In this document: in pieces, positions 41,145 through 51,769 of the stretch
Layout: each line of letters starts with the position of its first letter
Position numbering within the stretch: position 1 is the stretch's first letter
Source of the DNA: Roseivivax sp. THAF197b
GTDB lineage: Bacteria; Pseudomonadota; Alphaproteobacteria; Rhodobacterales; Rhodobacteraceae
Direction: 5' to 3'
Assembly: GCF_009363255.1 (NCBI RefSeq)
Contig: NZ_CP045318.1
Location: forward strand, 1,477,501-1,541,500
DNA: 64,000 nt
Notes under the pieces: model-generated
Databases searched by the model: none
What the model was told of the DNA's origin: nothing
The model's input: the letters and a program-made list of their open reading frames with translations, nothing else
Program-made: the position numbers and the translations under genes

Positions 41145-42605
41145 TCACTCGGCCGCCGTCTTGAGCTGGAAGCCCTTCTCGATCTGGTCCGACGGCTCCA
41201 CGGGGTATTCGCCGGAGAAACACGCGTCGCAATATTGCGGACTGGCGGCGTCGCGGCCCTTGGCCTCGCCGACCGCGCGGTAAAGTCCGTCCAGAGAGAT
41301 GAAGCGCAAGGAGTCGACCTGCAGATGCTCGCGCATCTCTTCCTCGGACATTGAGGCGGCGAGCAGTTTCTCGCGCTGGGGCGTATCCACGCCGTAGAAA
41401 CAGGGCCAGGCCGTGGGCGGGGAGGCGATGCGGAAATGCACCTCCGCCGCGCCCGCATCGAGGATCATCTCCTTGATCTTGCGGCTTGTGGTGCCGCGCA
41501 CAACCGAGTCGTCCACGAGGATCACGCGCTTGCCCTCGATGAGCGCGCGATTGACGTTCAGCTTGAGACGCACGCCCATGTTGCGGATCTGCTCCGTCGG
41601 CTCGATGAAGGTGCGGCCCATATACTGATTGCGCACGATGCCCATGCCGTAGGGAATGCCGCTCTCATGGGCGAAGCCGATGGCCGCGGGCGTGCCGCTA
41701 TCGGGCACCGGGCAGACGAGATCTGCCTCCACGGGCGCCTCTTTCGCCAGTTCCACACCGATCTGGCGACGCGTCTCGTAGACCGAACGGCTGCCGATGA
41801 TCGAATCGGGACGGCTGAAATAGACATGCTCGAAGATACAGAAGCGGGGGCGTTGCGGGCGGAAGGGGCGCAGGCTTTGCACGCCTTCCTTCTCGGTGAT
41901 GACCACCATTTCGCCGGGCTCGATCTCGCGCACATATTCCGCGCCGATGATGTCGAGCGCGCAGGTCTCGGAGGCCAGCGCCCAGGCATCGCCCACGCGG
42001 CCTAGAACCAGCGGCCGCACGCCCAAGGGGTCGCGCACACCGATGAGCTTCGTGCGGGTCATGGCGACGACGGAGAACGCGCCCTCGACCCGGCGCAGCG
42101 CATCTTCCATCCGCGAAGGGATATCACGCTGCAGGGACCGGGCCATCAGGTGGATGATGCATTCGCTGTCCGAGGAGGACTGGAAGATCGAGCCGCGCTC
42201 GATCAACTCACGCCGCAGCGCGTCGGCATTGGTGATGTTGCCATTATGGGCGATGGCCGCACCGCCCATGGAGAACTCGCCGAAGAAGGGCTGCACGTCG
42301 CGGATCTGCGTCGGACCCTTCGAGCCGGAGGTCGAGTAGCGCACATGCCCGATGGCCAGACTGCCGGGCAGCGTTTCCATCAGCGATTGCGAGGTGAAGT
42401 TGTCGCGCACATAGCCGAAGCGCCGCGCGGAGTTGAAGCCTTGAGAGGGCTCGTAGCTGACGATGCCACCCGCTTCCTGCCCGCGATGCTGCAGCGCGTG
42501 CAGGCCGAGGGCGACGAAATTGGCGGCATCCGCCGATCCGATCAATCCGAAGACGCCGCACTCCTCGCGCAGTTTGTCATCGTCGAAGGGATGGGCCGGG
42601 GGCAT
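41145..42605 (-). CDS. purF: amidophosphoribosyltransferase
   Basis: 486 residues. Residues EECGVFG carry the N-terminal nucleophile Cys16 after a short propeptide; HALQHRGQEAGGIVS is the glutaminase motif; VILVDDSVVRGTTSRK is the PRPP site. It catalyses the first step of purine synthesis. ATG 42605 is chosen; an in-frame TTG at 42620 with GGAG ahead is an alternative. Follows cvpA. Confidence 0.96.
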   Translation of the reverse strand: MPPAHPFDDDKLREECGVFGLIGSADAANFVALGLHALQHRGQEAGGIVSYEPSQGFNSARRFGYVRDNFTSQSLMETLPGSLAIGHVRYSTSGSKGPTQIRDVQPFFGEFSMGGAAIAHNGNITNADALRRELIERGSIFQSSSDSECIIHLMARSLQRDIPSRMEDALRRVEGAFSVVAMTRTKLIGVRDPLGVRPLVLGRVGDAWALASETCALDIIGAEYVREIEPGEMVVITEKEGVQSLRPFRPQRPRFCIFEHVYFSRPDSIIGSRSVYETRRQIGVELAKEAPVEADLVCPVPDSGTPAAIGFAHESGIPYGMGIVRNQYMGRTFIEPTEQIRNMGVRLKLNVNRALIEGKRVILVDDSVVRGTTSRKIKEMILDAGAAEVHFRIASPPTAWPCFYGVDTPQREKLLAASMSEEEMREHLQVDSLRFISLDGLYRAVGEAKGRDAASPQYCDACFSGEYPVEPSDQIEKGFQLKTAAE

Positions 42606-42745
42606 ATGGGCGTCGGACAAGAGGCAGCGCTCCGATTCCAGTGCGGATTTGAGCCTTACTTAGTGTCTGTCCGCGGCTCTGTCACGGCACTATCACAAAA
42701 GCCTGGCAGTCTTTGGTTTTTGTTACAACACGCGGGCCGTGAAGA

Positions 42746-43318
42746 TCAGGCGTCGTTGGCCCCGGGGGCAGCGCAGACGCCGACCAGCTCTTCGTATTGA
42801 CGGGTGACCCAACCCAGCGCCTCATCGGGATTCCGCGCCTCGATCTCATCGGTGAAGCGCGAGAAGACCGCCGCCGCGCGGCTGTCATCGACCATCGGCA
42901 CGTCCTGCGCGGTGATCACCGTCTCGTAGACGAAGAACGCGATCGCGACGAGCAGGATGCCGCGCGCCACACCGAACAGAAAGCCGAGACCTTGGTCGAG
43001 CCCGCCCAAAGCGGAGCGCTGCACGAGGCTGGAGAAAAGCGGCGTGAAGAAGGACACCACGATCAGCGCCAGCGCGAAGACGCCCGCGAAGGCCGCGATG
43101 ATGGAAAGTTCGCAGCTATCCGACAGGAATTCGCCGATTACCGGCAATTCCTTGACCAGCGGCTGCACTTGCGCCGCGAAGATGAACGCGAGGAAGGCCG
43201 CCGCGACCCAGCCTGCGATGGCCATCGCCTCGCGCACCAGACCGCGTGAATAGGCGAGAAGCGCCGACAACACGATCACCACCGCCACAACGGCGTCGAT
43301 TGCTGTAAAGCCTTCCAT
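42746..43318 (-). CDS. cvpA: CvpA family membrane protein
   Basis: 190 residues with four membrane spans; FTAIDAVVAVVIVLSALLAYSRGLVREAMAI is the CvpA start. Upstream of purF as in E. coli. Family members affect colicin V production and envelope homeostasis. Confidence 0.92.
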   Translation of the reverse strand: MEGFTAIDAVVAVVIVLSALLAYSRGLVREAMAIAGWVAAAFLAFIFAAQVQPLVKELPVIGEFLSDSCELSIIAAFAGVFALALIVVSFFTPLFSSLVQRSALGGLDQGLGFLFGVARGILLVAIAFFVYETVITAQDVPMVDDSRAAAVFSRFTDEIEARNPDEALGWVTRQYEELVGVCAAPGANDA

Positions 43319-43355
43319 TGCCTGCCTCTTTCTTCCGACTCTAATCGGCCGGGCC

Positions 43356-44726
43356 TCAGCCCGCTCCGAATACCTCGCCCACAAAGCTTGCCAGATCGCC
43401 CATGCGGGTCAGGCGCAGCCCGGATGCATCCACGTTTTTACCGCCCTCGGGCGCAATCGCCGCGGAGAAACCAAGTTTCTGCGCTTCTTTCAACCTGTTT
43501 TCGGTCTGGCTGACCGGACGTAGGGCACCGGATAGGCTGATTTCTCCGAAAACGACAGTCTCGGGGGGCAATGCCGCATCCTCGCGCGCCGAAAGTAGCG
43601 CCGCCGCCACAGCGAGATCCGCGGCAGGTTCCGCGACCTTCATGCCGCCCGCCACGTTCAGATAGACATCGAGCCCGGTGAAGGGGATGCCGCAGCGCGC
43701 CTCCAGCACGGCGAGGATCATCGACAGCCGCCCGCCGTCCCAGCCGACTGTCTGGCGGCGGGGCTGCGCATGGGGCGTGGGCGCGACCAGCGCCTGGAAC
43801 TCGCACAAGACGGGCCGCGTACCCTCTATGCCTGAAAAAACCACCGATCCGGGGCTCGGGTTGCCACGCTCGGACAGAAACAGCGCCGAGGGGTTGGTGA
43901 CCTCGGCGAGCCCCATGCCCGTCATCTCGAAGACCCCGATCTCGTCTGCGGGGCCGAAGCGGTTTTTCACCGCGCGCAGAATGCGGAACTGGTGCCCGCG
44001 CTCACCCTCGAAATAGAGCACGGTATCGACCATGTGCTCCACGACGCGGGGGCCCGCGATCTGCCCGTCCTTGGTGACATGGCCCACCATGATGACGGCG
44101 GTATTCCGCCGCTTTGCGAAACTTGTCAGCTCATGCGCCGCAGCACGGACCTGCGCCACCGATCCCGGCGCGCTTGGCACATGGTCGGCCCACATGGTCT
44201 GCACCGAATCGATGATCGCGAGATTGGGGCGTTCCGCCTCGAGCGTCGTCAGGATGTCGCGCAGGTTCGTCTCCGCGCCCAGGGCCACGGTCGCGTCAGA
44301 CAGCCCCAGCCGCTGAGCCCGCATGCGGATCTGGGCGGAGGCTTCCTCGCCTGAGATATAGACCACCTTCAGACCCGACGCCGAAAAGGCCGCCGCCGCC
44401 TGCAGCAGAAGGGTGGATTTGCCGATGCCCGGATCGCCTCCCACGAGGATCGCTGACGCGGGAACAAGCCCGCCGCCCAGCACGCGATCCAGTTCGGACA
44501 GGCCGCAGGCGGTGCGCGGGGGCGGGGCTTCCGTCGCAGACAGATCGCTCAGCGGAACCGTGCGTCCGCGATCGGCACCGAGCGTCTTGGCTGCGGGACC
44601 CGCCGACAGCGGGGTTTCTTCCTGGATCGTGTTCCATGCGCCGCAGGCTTCGCAGCGCCCCGACCATTTGGACGTGGTATTGCCGCATTCGGTGCAAACG
44701 AAGGTCGATTTGGGAGGGCGTGCCAT
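43356..44726 (-). CDS. radA: DNA repair protein RadA (Sms)
   Basis: 456 residues: C4 zinc finger (CTECGNTTSKWSGRCEACGAW), Walker A GGDPGIGKSTLLLQ, the RadA motif KNRFGP, and a C-terminal Lon-like domain. It is a branch-migration helicase in recombination. It lies upstream of cvpA in the same direction with a 37-base gap. Confidence 0.96.
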   Translation of the reverse strand: MARPPKSTFVCTECGNTTSKWSGRCEACGAWNTIQEETPLSAGPAAKTLGADRGRTVPLSDLSATEAPPPRTACGLSELDRVLGGGLVPASAILVGGDPGIGKSTLLLQAAAAFSASGLKVVYISGEEASAQIRMRAQRLGLSDATVALGAETNLRDILTTLEAERPNLAIIDSVQTMWADHVPSAPGSVAQVRAAAHELTSFAKRRNTAVIMVGHVTKDGQIAGPRVVEHMVDTVLYFEGERGHQFRILRAVKNRFGPADEIGVFEMTGMGLAEVTNPSALFLSERGNPSPGSVVFSGIEGTRPVLCEFQALVAPTPHAQPRRQTVGWDGGRLSMILAVLEARCGIPFTGLDVYLNVAGGMKVAEPAADLAVAAALLSAREDAALPPETVVFGEISLSGALRPVSQTENRLKEAQKLGFSAAIAPEGGKNVDASGLRLTRMGDLASFVGEVFGAG

Positions 44727-44833
44727 GCCCGATCTTGTGGCCGATCACGGCTTTGCCCGCAAGATGCGGGGTGCCTTGCCTTTGAGGAAAATGATCTGCG
44801 GCCGGCGGTCCGGAGACGCGAGATCCCCTGACG

Positions 44834-45715
44834 CTACTGCGCAGCCCTGCGCGAGAGCAGCTCGACGATGTCGCTGTCGGATTTCACGGGATCGGCCGCG
44901 AAATCGTCGTCACACGCCACATCGTCGATCCAGTCCCGCGCGGCGTCGCGGGCAGGGGCCGCGTCTCGCGCGGTGGCCTCGACCACGGGCTGTGCGTCCT
45001 CCCGCAGGGTTTCGGACAGCTCCGGCAGAAGCTCGTGCAGCTCCTCGCAGATCCGCGCAAGCTGCGCTTCGGCGACGGCTTCGTCCATTTCCACATCTTC
45101 GATCCAGGCGCGCAGCCCGACCGCATGGGACTTGGCTTCATCCAGCCTGCGGTTGAAATCGTCGACCTCGGTCTGGCGCTGGGTCAGGAAATCCGTGGCG
45201 CGGCGGACCGCGTCATCGGAATAGACCCGCGCGAGATCCCGCGACAGGTGGCTCATCTGTGCCGCGACCTCGATGACCGGCGCTTCAAGCTCCGCAAGGT
45301 CCGGGTGATCGCGCAGATAGGCGATCCGTTCGCGCACCGAATCGAACTCCGATTTCAGGTTAAAGACGCCCGTCCGGTCCGCGGCATGGGCGATGCGGTA
45401 GGCGCGCGTCACATCTTCCATCGTGATGTGAAATTTCCGGTGCGAATTCTCCAGCGCCAGAACGCGCGCATTGCCCGGCAGATAGGCCAGAAGGCCCACG
45501 ATCAGCGCGGTGCCTGCGATCTGCACCGCCATGCCCGCCTGCGGATAGACGGTGCCGCCAAAGCTGAGCGACAGATCAAGCCAGGGCAGGTGCCCCAGCG
45601 CTGCGGCCAGAGTGGCCAGAAGGGCCGCAAGGCCCGCGGCGATCAAAAGCGCCATTGTAATGAATTGAAAAGCGACCCTGATCGCCCAAAAAAGCGATAA
45701 ACCAACACGTGACAT
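44834..45715 (-). CDS. membrane-anchored coiled-coil protein of unknown function
   Basis: 293 residues: two N-terminal hydrophobic spans (about 10-40 and 60-80), then a long charged helical region with coiled-coil character (ITMEDVTRAYRIAHAADRT, FDSVRERIAYLRDHPDLAEL, DFLTQRQTEVDDFNRRLDEA). I have seen such proteins labelled 'DNA repair' near radA, which the sequence does not support. Confidence 0.72.
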   Translation of the reverse strand: MSRVGLSLFWAIRVAFQFITMALLIAAGLAALLATLAAALGHLPWLDLSLSFGGTVYPQAGMAVQIAGTALIVGLLAYLPGNARVLALENSHRKFHITMEDVTRAYRIAHAADRTGVFNLKSEFDSVRERIAYLRDHPDLAELEAPVIEVAAQMSHLSRDLARVYSDDAVRRATDFLTQRQTEVDDFNRRLDEAKSHAVGLRAWIEDVEMDEAVAEAQLARICEELHELLPELSETLREDAQPVVEATARDAAPARDAARDWIDDVACDDDFAADPVKSDSDIVELLSRRAAQ

Positions 45716-45881
45716 AATTCGGTCCCCCGAGACCTCAGCGAATCGCCCGAAATTGGCGATCCATACGCATGGTACTGGCAGAATGGGACTTTTTGCTAAA
45801 ATGTGTCGAAAAATGTGCGCTTTGTCACAAAACGCGAACAGATCCGGGGCATCGCGCCGATTGTCCGCCGCGTGGCGACAA

Positions 45882-46268
45882 TCACAGAAGCGTGCTGCCC
45901 CAAAGCCCCAGAAAACCTAGCAAAAGCGCCACATGGAGCGCGTCGATCCAGCGCCGCGACCGCTCCGGCACAAAGCCCGAGACGAAGAACAGCGCGGACA
46001 ACGCCAGCGGGATCCGCATGCCCTGACCGGCGCTGAGGGCGCGGGCGAGCGGCGGATACCACCCGCTTTCCTGCAATCCGAGCGCGGGCGCGAAAGTCAC
46101 GAGGATGCAGATCGCGCACAAAGCAAGGGTTGCCACGGCAATCCAGCGCGACAGGCCGCGCGCCAGGATCGTGCGCAGAAGGGCCAGCGCGAAAAGGAGT
46201 TCGAAATAGACGAAGCGTTTGACGAAGATGAGCGCGATCAGCGTCGGGTCGGGTTGGAAATTGCCCAT
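45882..46268 (-). CDS. small integral membrane protein, conserved hypothetical
   Basis: 128 residues with four hydrophobic spans (residues ~8-30, 38-58, 80-98, 105-125). It starts one base after the alr stop, so it is in the alr operon. No family recognised. Confidence 0.75.
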   Translation of the reverse strand: MGNFQPDPTLIALIFVKRFVYFELLFALALLRTILARGLSRWIAVATLALCAICILVTFAPALGLQESGWYPPLARALSAGQGMRIPLALSALFFVSGFVPERSRRWIDALHVALLLGFLGLWGSTLL

Positions 46269-46269
46269 C

Positions 46270-47307
46270 TCAGCCGCCGTGATACTGCCGGGCATACCGC
46301 GCGCCCAGCGATGTCAGGATCTCGTAGCCGATCGTTCCGGCCCATCCGGCCAGCGTATCGACGGATTGATGCCGGCCCAGCAACTCCACGGTCGCGGGGT
46401 TGCCCTGCACATCCGTCACGTCGACGCCGATCAGATCCATTGAGATCCGGCCCAGCACCTTGCAGCGCGTCTCGCCCGCCCAGACATGCGCGTCCGGTCC
46501 CATACCGCGCAGAACCCCGTCGGCATAGCCCGCCGAGATGGTCGCAACGCGCGTCGGTGCCCGCGCGATCCAGGTATTGCCGTAGCCCACGCTCTCGCCC
46601 GGCTCCACGTCGCGGATCTGGATCACCGGAATGTCTAGATAGGCCACAGGCTGCGCATCGGCGAAGGGCAGCCCGCCATAAAGCCCGATCCCCGGCCGCG
46701 CGAGGTCGAAATGGAAATCCGGTTTCATCAGGATGCCGCCCGTTGCCGCAAGCGACCGGGGCGCGTCGATCCCGTCCGTCATCTCCTGAAAGGCGGCAAG
46801 TTGGTCGCCGTTCATGGCATGATCCGGCTCATCGGCGCAGGCCAGGTGGCTCATCACGAGGCGCGGGGATTGCGCCAGGGCGATGTCGCGCAACGCCGCC
46901 CATTCTGCCGCTTCCATCCCCAGCCGGTTCATGCCCGAATCAAGCTGGATGCCCAGCGGATGACCCGGAAGCGCCTCCACATGGCGCAGCATCTGGTCGA
47001 TGGAGTTGAGCATCGGCACCAGGTCCGCGTCGCGTAGGAGCGAGGCGTCGCCCTCCATATGGCCCGAAAAGACGCAGATTTCCGGGCCGTGGCCCAGGAT
47101 CCGGCGCAGCGCCACGCCTTCTTCGGCAATCGCCACGAAAAAGCGGCGCGCCCCGGCACGCGCGAGCGCGGGCGCCACCTTTTCGGCCCCGAGCCCGTAA
47201 GCGTCGGCTTTCACCACCGCGGCCGTCTCGCCGGTATTCTGCCGGTCGAGATTGCGCCAATTGGTGACAATCGCGTCGAGATCAATGTTCAAGGTCGCCT
47301 GAGCCAT
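46270..47307 (-). CDS. alr: alanine racemase
   Basis: 345 residues. Lys33 ([11 protein letters not shown]) binds PLP; the second base Tyr lies in [22 protein letters not shown] is conserved. Makes D-alanine for the cell wall. It sits just after the dnaB/FosA-like pair in the same direction. Confidence 0.95.
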   Translation of the reverse strand: MAQATLNIDLDAIVTNWRNLDRQNTGETAAVVKADAYGLGAEKVAPALARAGARRFFVAIAEEGVALRRILGHGPEICVFSGHMEGDASLLRDADLVPMLNSIDQMLRHVEALPGHPLGIQLDSGMNRLGMEAAEWAALRDIALAQSPRLVMSHLACADEPDHAMNGDQLAAFQEMTDGIDAPRSLAATGGILMKPDFHFDLARPGIGLYGGLPFADAQPVAYLDIPVIQIRDVEPGESVGYGNTWIARAPTRVATISAGYADGVLRGMGPDAHVWAGETRCKVLGRISMDLIGVDVTDVQGNPATVELLGRHQSVDTLAGWAGTIGYEILTSLGARYARQYHGG

Positions 47308-47364
47308 GCGCGCTCTTTGCCACGGCACCCGCTCAGGTCAAGCCGGAATTGCGCCGCACCTATG

Positions 47365-47766
47365 CTACGACAGAACCGCTACGCCTTTTTCGGGATGCGC
47401 ACGGTAATGGGCAAGGCGGCTGTCCAGATCGCCGTCATGCAGTTCCAGCCTGTGCCCGTCGGGATCGAGGAAATAGACCGACGCGCCTTCGGAGCGGTTC
47501 TCTTTCCAGATCGGCGCGGCCCCCCTGATGCGGCGAGCCAGCGCCTCGAAGGCAGAGCCAGAGGCAGAAAAGGCGTAATGTGTTCCGCCCCTTGCGGGGC
47601 GCACTTCATCCGATGCTTCAAGGCAGAGCCAAAGCGCGCCAAGGCTCATATAGGTCATGCCGTCACTGGCCGCGCGCGGCGTCCCACCCAATATATCGCG
47701 ATAAAAAGCGACCGAGCGATCAAGGTCCGACACGGCCAGCGTCAGATGATTGAGCCCCGTGATCAA
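47365..47766 (-). CDS. fosA: FosA-type glutathione transferase (fosfomycin resistance family)
   Basis: 133 residues, very close to FosA in layout: metal ligands His7 (GLNHLTL), His63 (THYAF) and Glu108 (HRLEL), plus Lys88 (WKENRSEG) and Arg117, each two residues short of the P. aeruginosa FosA numbering after a small gap. A TTG start overlapping the dnaB stop (TTGA) gives an N-terminus that matches FosA; longer starts do not. Likely an intrinsic chromosomal homologue; whether it acts on fosfomycin is unknown. Confidence 0.85.
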   Translation of the reverse strand: MITGLNHLTLAVSDLDRSVAFYRDILGGTPRAASDGMTYMSLGALWLCLEASDEVRPARGGTHYAFSASGSAFEALARRIRGAAPIWKENRSEGASVYFLDPDGHRLELHDGDLDSRLAHYRAHPEKGVAVLS

Positions 47767-49256
47767 AATCCGCCATCGGCGTTCTGCCACGGCTTCACGA
47801 GGTTGCCGAAGCGCGTGAACTGACCCTCGAAGGACAGCTCGACCGTGCCGATGGGTCCGTGACGCTGCTTGCCGATGATGACCTCGGCGCGGCCATGCAG
47901 ACGCTCCATCTCCTCCTGCCAGGCGGCCATTTTGTCGAGATCATGATCGCCGGGCTTCTCGCGTTCCTTGTAGTATTCCTCCCGGAACACGAACATCACC
48001 ACGTCGGCATCCTGCTCGATCGAGCCCGATTCCCGCAGGTCCGACAGCTGCGGCCGCTTGTCGTCGCGGCTTTCGACCTGGCGGCTGAGCTGCGACAGCG
48101 CGATGACCGGGATTTCCAGCTCCTTGGCGATGGCTTTCAGACCCATGGAGATTTCCGCGATCTCGTTCACTCGGCTCTGATCGCCCTTGCCGGTGCCCCG
48201 CACGAGCTGCAGGTAGTCCACCATCAGCACATCGAGCCCATGCGTCCGCTTCAACCGCCGCGCCCGTGCCGCCAGCTGCGAGATGGGCAGGGCCGGCGTG
48301 TCGTCGATATAAAGCGGGCAGGCCTCCAGGCTTTTCGCGGCTTCCACGAAGCGGCGGAACTCCTCTTCGGTCATGTCGCCGCGGCGGATCTGCTCTGACG
48401 GGACTTCCGCGGCTTCGGACAGGATCCGCGCCGCCAACTGCTCCGCCGACATCTCGAGCGAGTAGAACCCGACGACGCCGCCTTCGACCGCCCCTTCGGT
48501 GCCGTCCTCGCGGACGCCGCGCTTGTAGGCCTTGGCGATGTTGTAGGCGATGTTCGTCGCAAGCGACGTCTTGCCCATCGACGGACGCCCGGCGAGGATC
48601 AGAAGGTCCGACTTGTGCAGGCCGCCCAGCTTCTTGTCCATGTCGATCAGACCGGTGGAGACCCCCGACAGACCGCCTTCGCGCTTGTAGGCGGCATTGG
48701 CGACGTTCACGGCTCCGGTCACGGCGCGCAGGAAGGACACGAATCCGCGCTGCGCCTGGCCCTGTTCGGCCATCTGGTAGAGCGCCTGTTCGGCTTCGAT
48801 GATCTGTTCGGAGGGCTCCGAGGCCACATCGACCTTGGCCGCCTTGGCGGAGATATCGCGCCCGAGGCCGATCAGCTCGCGGCGCACCGCAAGCTCGTAG
48901 ATCATCTGGGCGTAATCCTTGACCGCGAAGGACGCGATCGCCGCCCCGGCAAGGCGCATAAGATAGGCCGGGCCGCCCAGTTCCTTCAGGCCCTCGTCAT
49001 CCTCCATGAAGGCCTTGAGCGTGACCGGCGAGGCAAGGTTGTTCTGCGCAATCCGCGCCGCGGCCACCTCGTAGATACGCGCATGGACGGGATCGTAGAA
49101 ATGCTTGGCCGAGATGATCGAGGCGACGCGGTCGTAGATGTCGTTATTCGTCAGGATGGCACCCAGAAGCTGCTGCTCAGCCTCAATGGAATGCGGCATC
49201 GTATCGGGAGACTGAACTTCTGCACCGGTCGCGTTGAAGGCTGTGACCTCGTTCAT
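47763..49256 (-). CDS. dnaB: replicative DNA helicase DnaB
   Basis: 497 residues. N-terminal domain (SIEAEQQLLGAILTNNDIYD), Walker A AGRPSMGKTSLA, VDYLQLV Walker B, and IALSQLSRQVESRDDKRPQLSDLRE. No intein is present. Unwinds DNA at the replication fork. Confidence 0.97.
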   Translation of the reverse strand: MNEVTAFNATGAEVQSPDTMPHSIEAEQQLLGAILTNNDIYDRVASIISAKHFYDPVHARIYEVAAARIAQNNLASPVTLKAFMEDDEGLKELGGPAYLMRLAGAAIASFAVKDYAQMIYELAVRRELIGLGRDISAKAAKVDVASEPSEQIIEAEQALYQMAEQGQAQRGFVSFLRAVTGAVNVANAAYKREGGLSGVSTGLIDMDKKLGGLHKSDLLILAGRPSMGKTSLATNIAYNIAKAYKRGVREDGTEGAVEGGVVGFYSLEMSAEQLAARILSEAAEVPSEQIRRGDMTEEEFRRFVEAAKSLEACPLYIDDTPALPISQLAARARRLKRTHGLDVLMVDYLQLVRGTGKGDQSRVNEIAEISMGLKAIAKELEIPVIALSQLSRQVESRDDKRPQLSDLRESGSIEQDADVVMFVFREEYYKEREKPGDHDLDKMAAWQEEMERLHGRAEVIIGKQRHGPIGTVELSFEGQFTRFGNLVKPWQNADGGF

Positions 49257-49488
49257 CACCACTCCGAATCTTTGATTTTGCCTGAGGTGCACTAGTTAAG
49301 ACACGGGCCCCCTTTGGCGCAACTTGTATGTTTCTGGGGATAACTCACATCCCGGGCGTTGCCTGCCACATGGTGCGGCAGGCAGACGCGATCTGTCAAT
49401 ATCTGGGAATTGTGGCGGGCTGGACGGGCGCGCGCGGGCACTGGAACAGCGCCTTCCTGCCGCTACGTCAGCTTCGCGCGGCAGCGGC
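49257..49488. promoter_or_regulatory. intergenic region between pyrE and dnaB
   Basis: Contains a perfect 8-bp stem (49360-49367 with 49377-49384), a possible pyrE terminator on the minus strand, and the presumed dnaB promoter. No gene. Confidence 0.5.
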
Positions 49489-50166
49489 TCAAGCGCCGCG
49501 TTCGGCCTGCCAGGCGCGCGGGTCGTTCAGGAAGCGCTCGACCTCCGTCAGCGTCTCCGCATCGAAGGCGCCGCGCCGCTTGGCTTCGGCTAGAACGTCC
49601 CACCAGGTGCAGAGGTGATGCAGCGCCACACCGTGATCGCCGAGCGTCTTCCGCGTCTCGGGGAAGATGTCGTAATAGAAGATCACGGCCGTATGCGCGC
49701 AGACGGCACCCGTCTCGCGGATCGCATCCACGAAGGACAGCTTGGAGCCGCCATCGGTGGTCAGATCCTCCACGAGCAGGACGCGCTGCCCCTCGCTCAT
49801 CGCGCCTTCGATCCGCGCGTTGCGACCATACCCTTTGGGCTTCTTGCGCACATAGGTCATGGGCAACGCCATGCGCTCCGCCACCAGTGCGGCGAAGGGA
49901 ATACCCGCCGTCTCGCCGCCCGCGATATTGTCAAACGCCTCGAGCCCGGCATCGCGCATCACCGTCACCGTCAGGAAATCCATCAGCGTGGAGCGGATGC
50001 GCGGAAAGGAGATGAGCTTGCGGCAATCGATATAGGACGGTGAGGGCAGGCCCGAAGCCAGCGTGTAGGGCTCTCGGGTGTTGAAGTTCACCGCCTGGAT
50101 ATCGAGCAGCATGGCGGCGGTCAGGCGCGCCATCTCTTCGCGGGCAGGGTAGGTGCTGGGGATCAT
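49489..50166 (-). CDS. pyrE: orotate phosphoribosyltransferase
   Basis: 225 residues. PRPP-binding motif [13 protein letters not shown] and [10 protein letters not shown] are diagnostic. Makes OMP from orotate. The start follows AAAGG. pyrC lies 150 bases upstream. Confidence 0.95.
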   Translation of the reverse strand: MIPSTYPAREEMARLTAAMLLDIQAVNFNTREPYTLASGLPSPSYIDCRKLISFPRIRSTLMDFLTVTVMRDAGLEAFDNIAGGETAGIPFAALVAERMALPMTYVRKKPKGYGRNARIEGAMSEGQRVLLVEDLTTDGGSKLSFVDAIRETGAVCAHTAVIFYYDIFPETRKTLGDHGVALHHLCTWWDVLAEAKRRGAFDAETLTEVERFLNDPRAWQAERGA

Positions 50167-50286
50167 TCTCGGGCCTTTCTCGTCACGCTCGTCGATCTGT
50201 CGGTAGCGGGAAAGTCGCGCGGGGGGAAGGGGCGTGCGGGATCGCGGCGGCCGTGGCGCCCGCCGCACTGCGACGACTCTTCGTAG

Positions 50287-50304
50287 GGTGGGTGAAAACC
50301 CACC
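50287..50304. repeat. small GAAA-tetraloop hairpin between pyrC and pyrE
   Basis: GGTGGGT-GAAA-ACCCACC, a perfect 7-bp stem. It lies immediately after the pyrE leader and near the pyrC stop. Such GTGGGT hairpins recur in proteobacterial intergenic DNA; only one copy was noticed here. Confidence 0.5.
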
Positions 50305-50316
50305 ACCAGCCGCCGC

Positions 50317-51351
50317 TTATGCCACCCGCCAATGCAGCGGAAAGCCCGGATCGAACACGGTCACCGGCCCGTCGCCCGTCTCGATCTTCGACGGATAGCT
50401 GACCGGATCGCCCTTGGTCAGCGTGATCTGTGCCTCATTGGGCGCCATCCCGTAAAAGGCGGGGCCATTGAGCGAGGCGAAGGCCTCAAGCTGGTCGAGT
50501 GCGCCTTCGGTTTCGAAGACCTCCGCCAGAACCGACATCGTGTTGGTCGCGGTGAAACACCCCGCACAACCGCAGCCCGTCTCCTTGGCGGCGTCCACAT
50601 GCGGCGCGCTGTCCGTGCCCAGAAAGAACGAGGCCTCGCCGCTGGTGGCCGCGGCGCGCAAGGCCAGCCGGTGAATTTCGCGCTTGGCGACGGGCAGGCA
50701 GTAATAATGCGGCTTGATGCCCCCCACGAGGATGTGGTTGCGATTGATGACCAGGTGATGCGTGGTGATCGTGGCCCCAAGATCGGGCCCGCCCGCGCGC
50801 GCATATTCGACGCCTTCGCGGGTGGTGATATGCTCCATCACCACGCGCAGACCGGGCGTCGCTTTGCGCACCGGATCGAGCACACGGTCGATGAACACTT
50901 TCTCGCGGTCGAAGATGTCGATCTCGGCATCCGTCACTTCGCCATGCACGCAAAGTGGCAGGCCGATCTCCGCCATCTTTTCGAGCACCGGGCGCACGCG
51001 GTCGAAATCCCGCACGCCGGAGGCGGAGTTCGTGGTCGCCCCGGCAGGATAAAGCTTCACCGCGCGCACCAGCCCGTCGGCATGGGCGCGGGCCACATCC
51101 TCGGGGTCGGTCTCCTCGGTCAGGTAGAGCGTCATCAGCGGCTCGAACGCGGCACCCTCGGGCAGGGCGGCCATGATCCGGTCCCGATAGGCGGCAGCCT
51201 CGGCGCCGGTCACCACGGGCGGCACGAGATTCGGCATGATGATCGCACGCGCAAAGTGCCGGGCGGTTTCGGGCAGCACGGCCTTCAGCATGGCGCCGTC
51301 GCGCAGATGCAGATGCCAATCGTCGGGGCGGCGGAGGGTCAAGCTTTTCAT
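50317..51351 (-). CDS. pyrC: dihydroorotase
   Basis: 344 residues of the class II (E. coli PyrC) type: zinc ligands WHLHLRD, carboxylated Lys in [17 protein letters not shown], and LGTDSAPH. Closes carbamoyl-aspartate to dihydroorotate. Divergent from a small membrane protein gene. Confidence 0.95.
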   Translation of the reverse strand: MKSLTLRRPDDWHLHLRDGAMLKAVLPETARHFARAIIMPNLVPPVVTGAEAAAYRDRIMAALPEGAAFEPLMTLYLTEETDPEDVARAHADGLVRAVKLYPAGATTNSASGVRDFDRVRPVLEKMAEIGLPLCVHGEVTDAEIDIFDREKVFIDRVLDPVRKATPGLRVVMEHITTREGVEYARAGGPDLGATITTHHLVINRNHILVGGIKPHYYCLPVAKREIHRLALRAAATSGEASFFLGTDSAPHVDAAKETGCGCAGCFTATNTMSVLAEVFETEGALDQLEAFASLNGPAFYGMAPNEAQITLTKGDPVSYPSKIETGDGPVTVFDPGFPLHWRVA

Positions 51352-51486
51352 GGATCTGCGGTAGCATGGCGGCTCGGCGCGCGCCAGATATCCTATGGGG
51401 GCCATCCCGGTTCGGCTCCGCACCCGATTGAGCCCCGGCGCCCGTTCAGGCTAGAAGACGCGCGATTTGATCGAACGGAGAACGTG

Positions 51487-51762
51487 ATGCTGATGACCTT
51501 TCTCGTGGCCATCTTCGCCGGGGCTGCGGTGACTTCGCTGCAACCCCGTGTGACCGAAGCGCTTTGGCGCTGGCTGGGCGAGGAGCACCTGCCGGACGAG
51601 CCGGGCCGCCGTGTCGTCGCCTTCGCGCTGGCACTGGCCATCGCGGTTGCGCTTCTGGGGCTTATTGGGGTCGAGACGAGTCCGCTGGCCCTGCTCGCAG
51701 GCGGGCTGATCGGCCATTTCCAGTCGGAATTGCGCGAAGCGATCCTCGCCCGCCGGAACTAA
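51487..51762 (+). CDS. small membrane protein, conserved hypothetical
   Basis: 91 residues with two hydrophobic spans (1-18 and ~45-75: VVAFALALAIAVALLGLIG, LALLAGGLIGHF). Start ATG at 51487. No family recognised; convergent with the next gene. Confidence 0.72.
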   Translation: MLMTFLVAIFAGAAVTSLQPRVTEALWRWLGEEHLPDEPGRRVVAFALALAIAVALLGLIGVETSPLALLAGGLIGHFQSELREAILARRN

Positions 51763-51769
51763 CCCCGCT

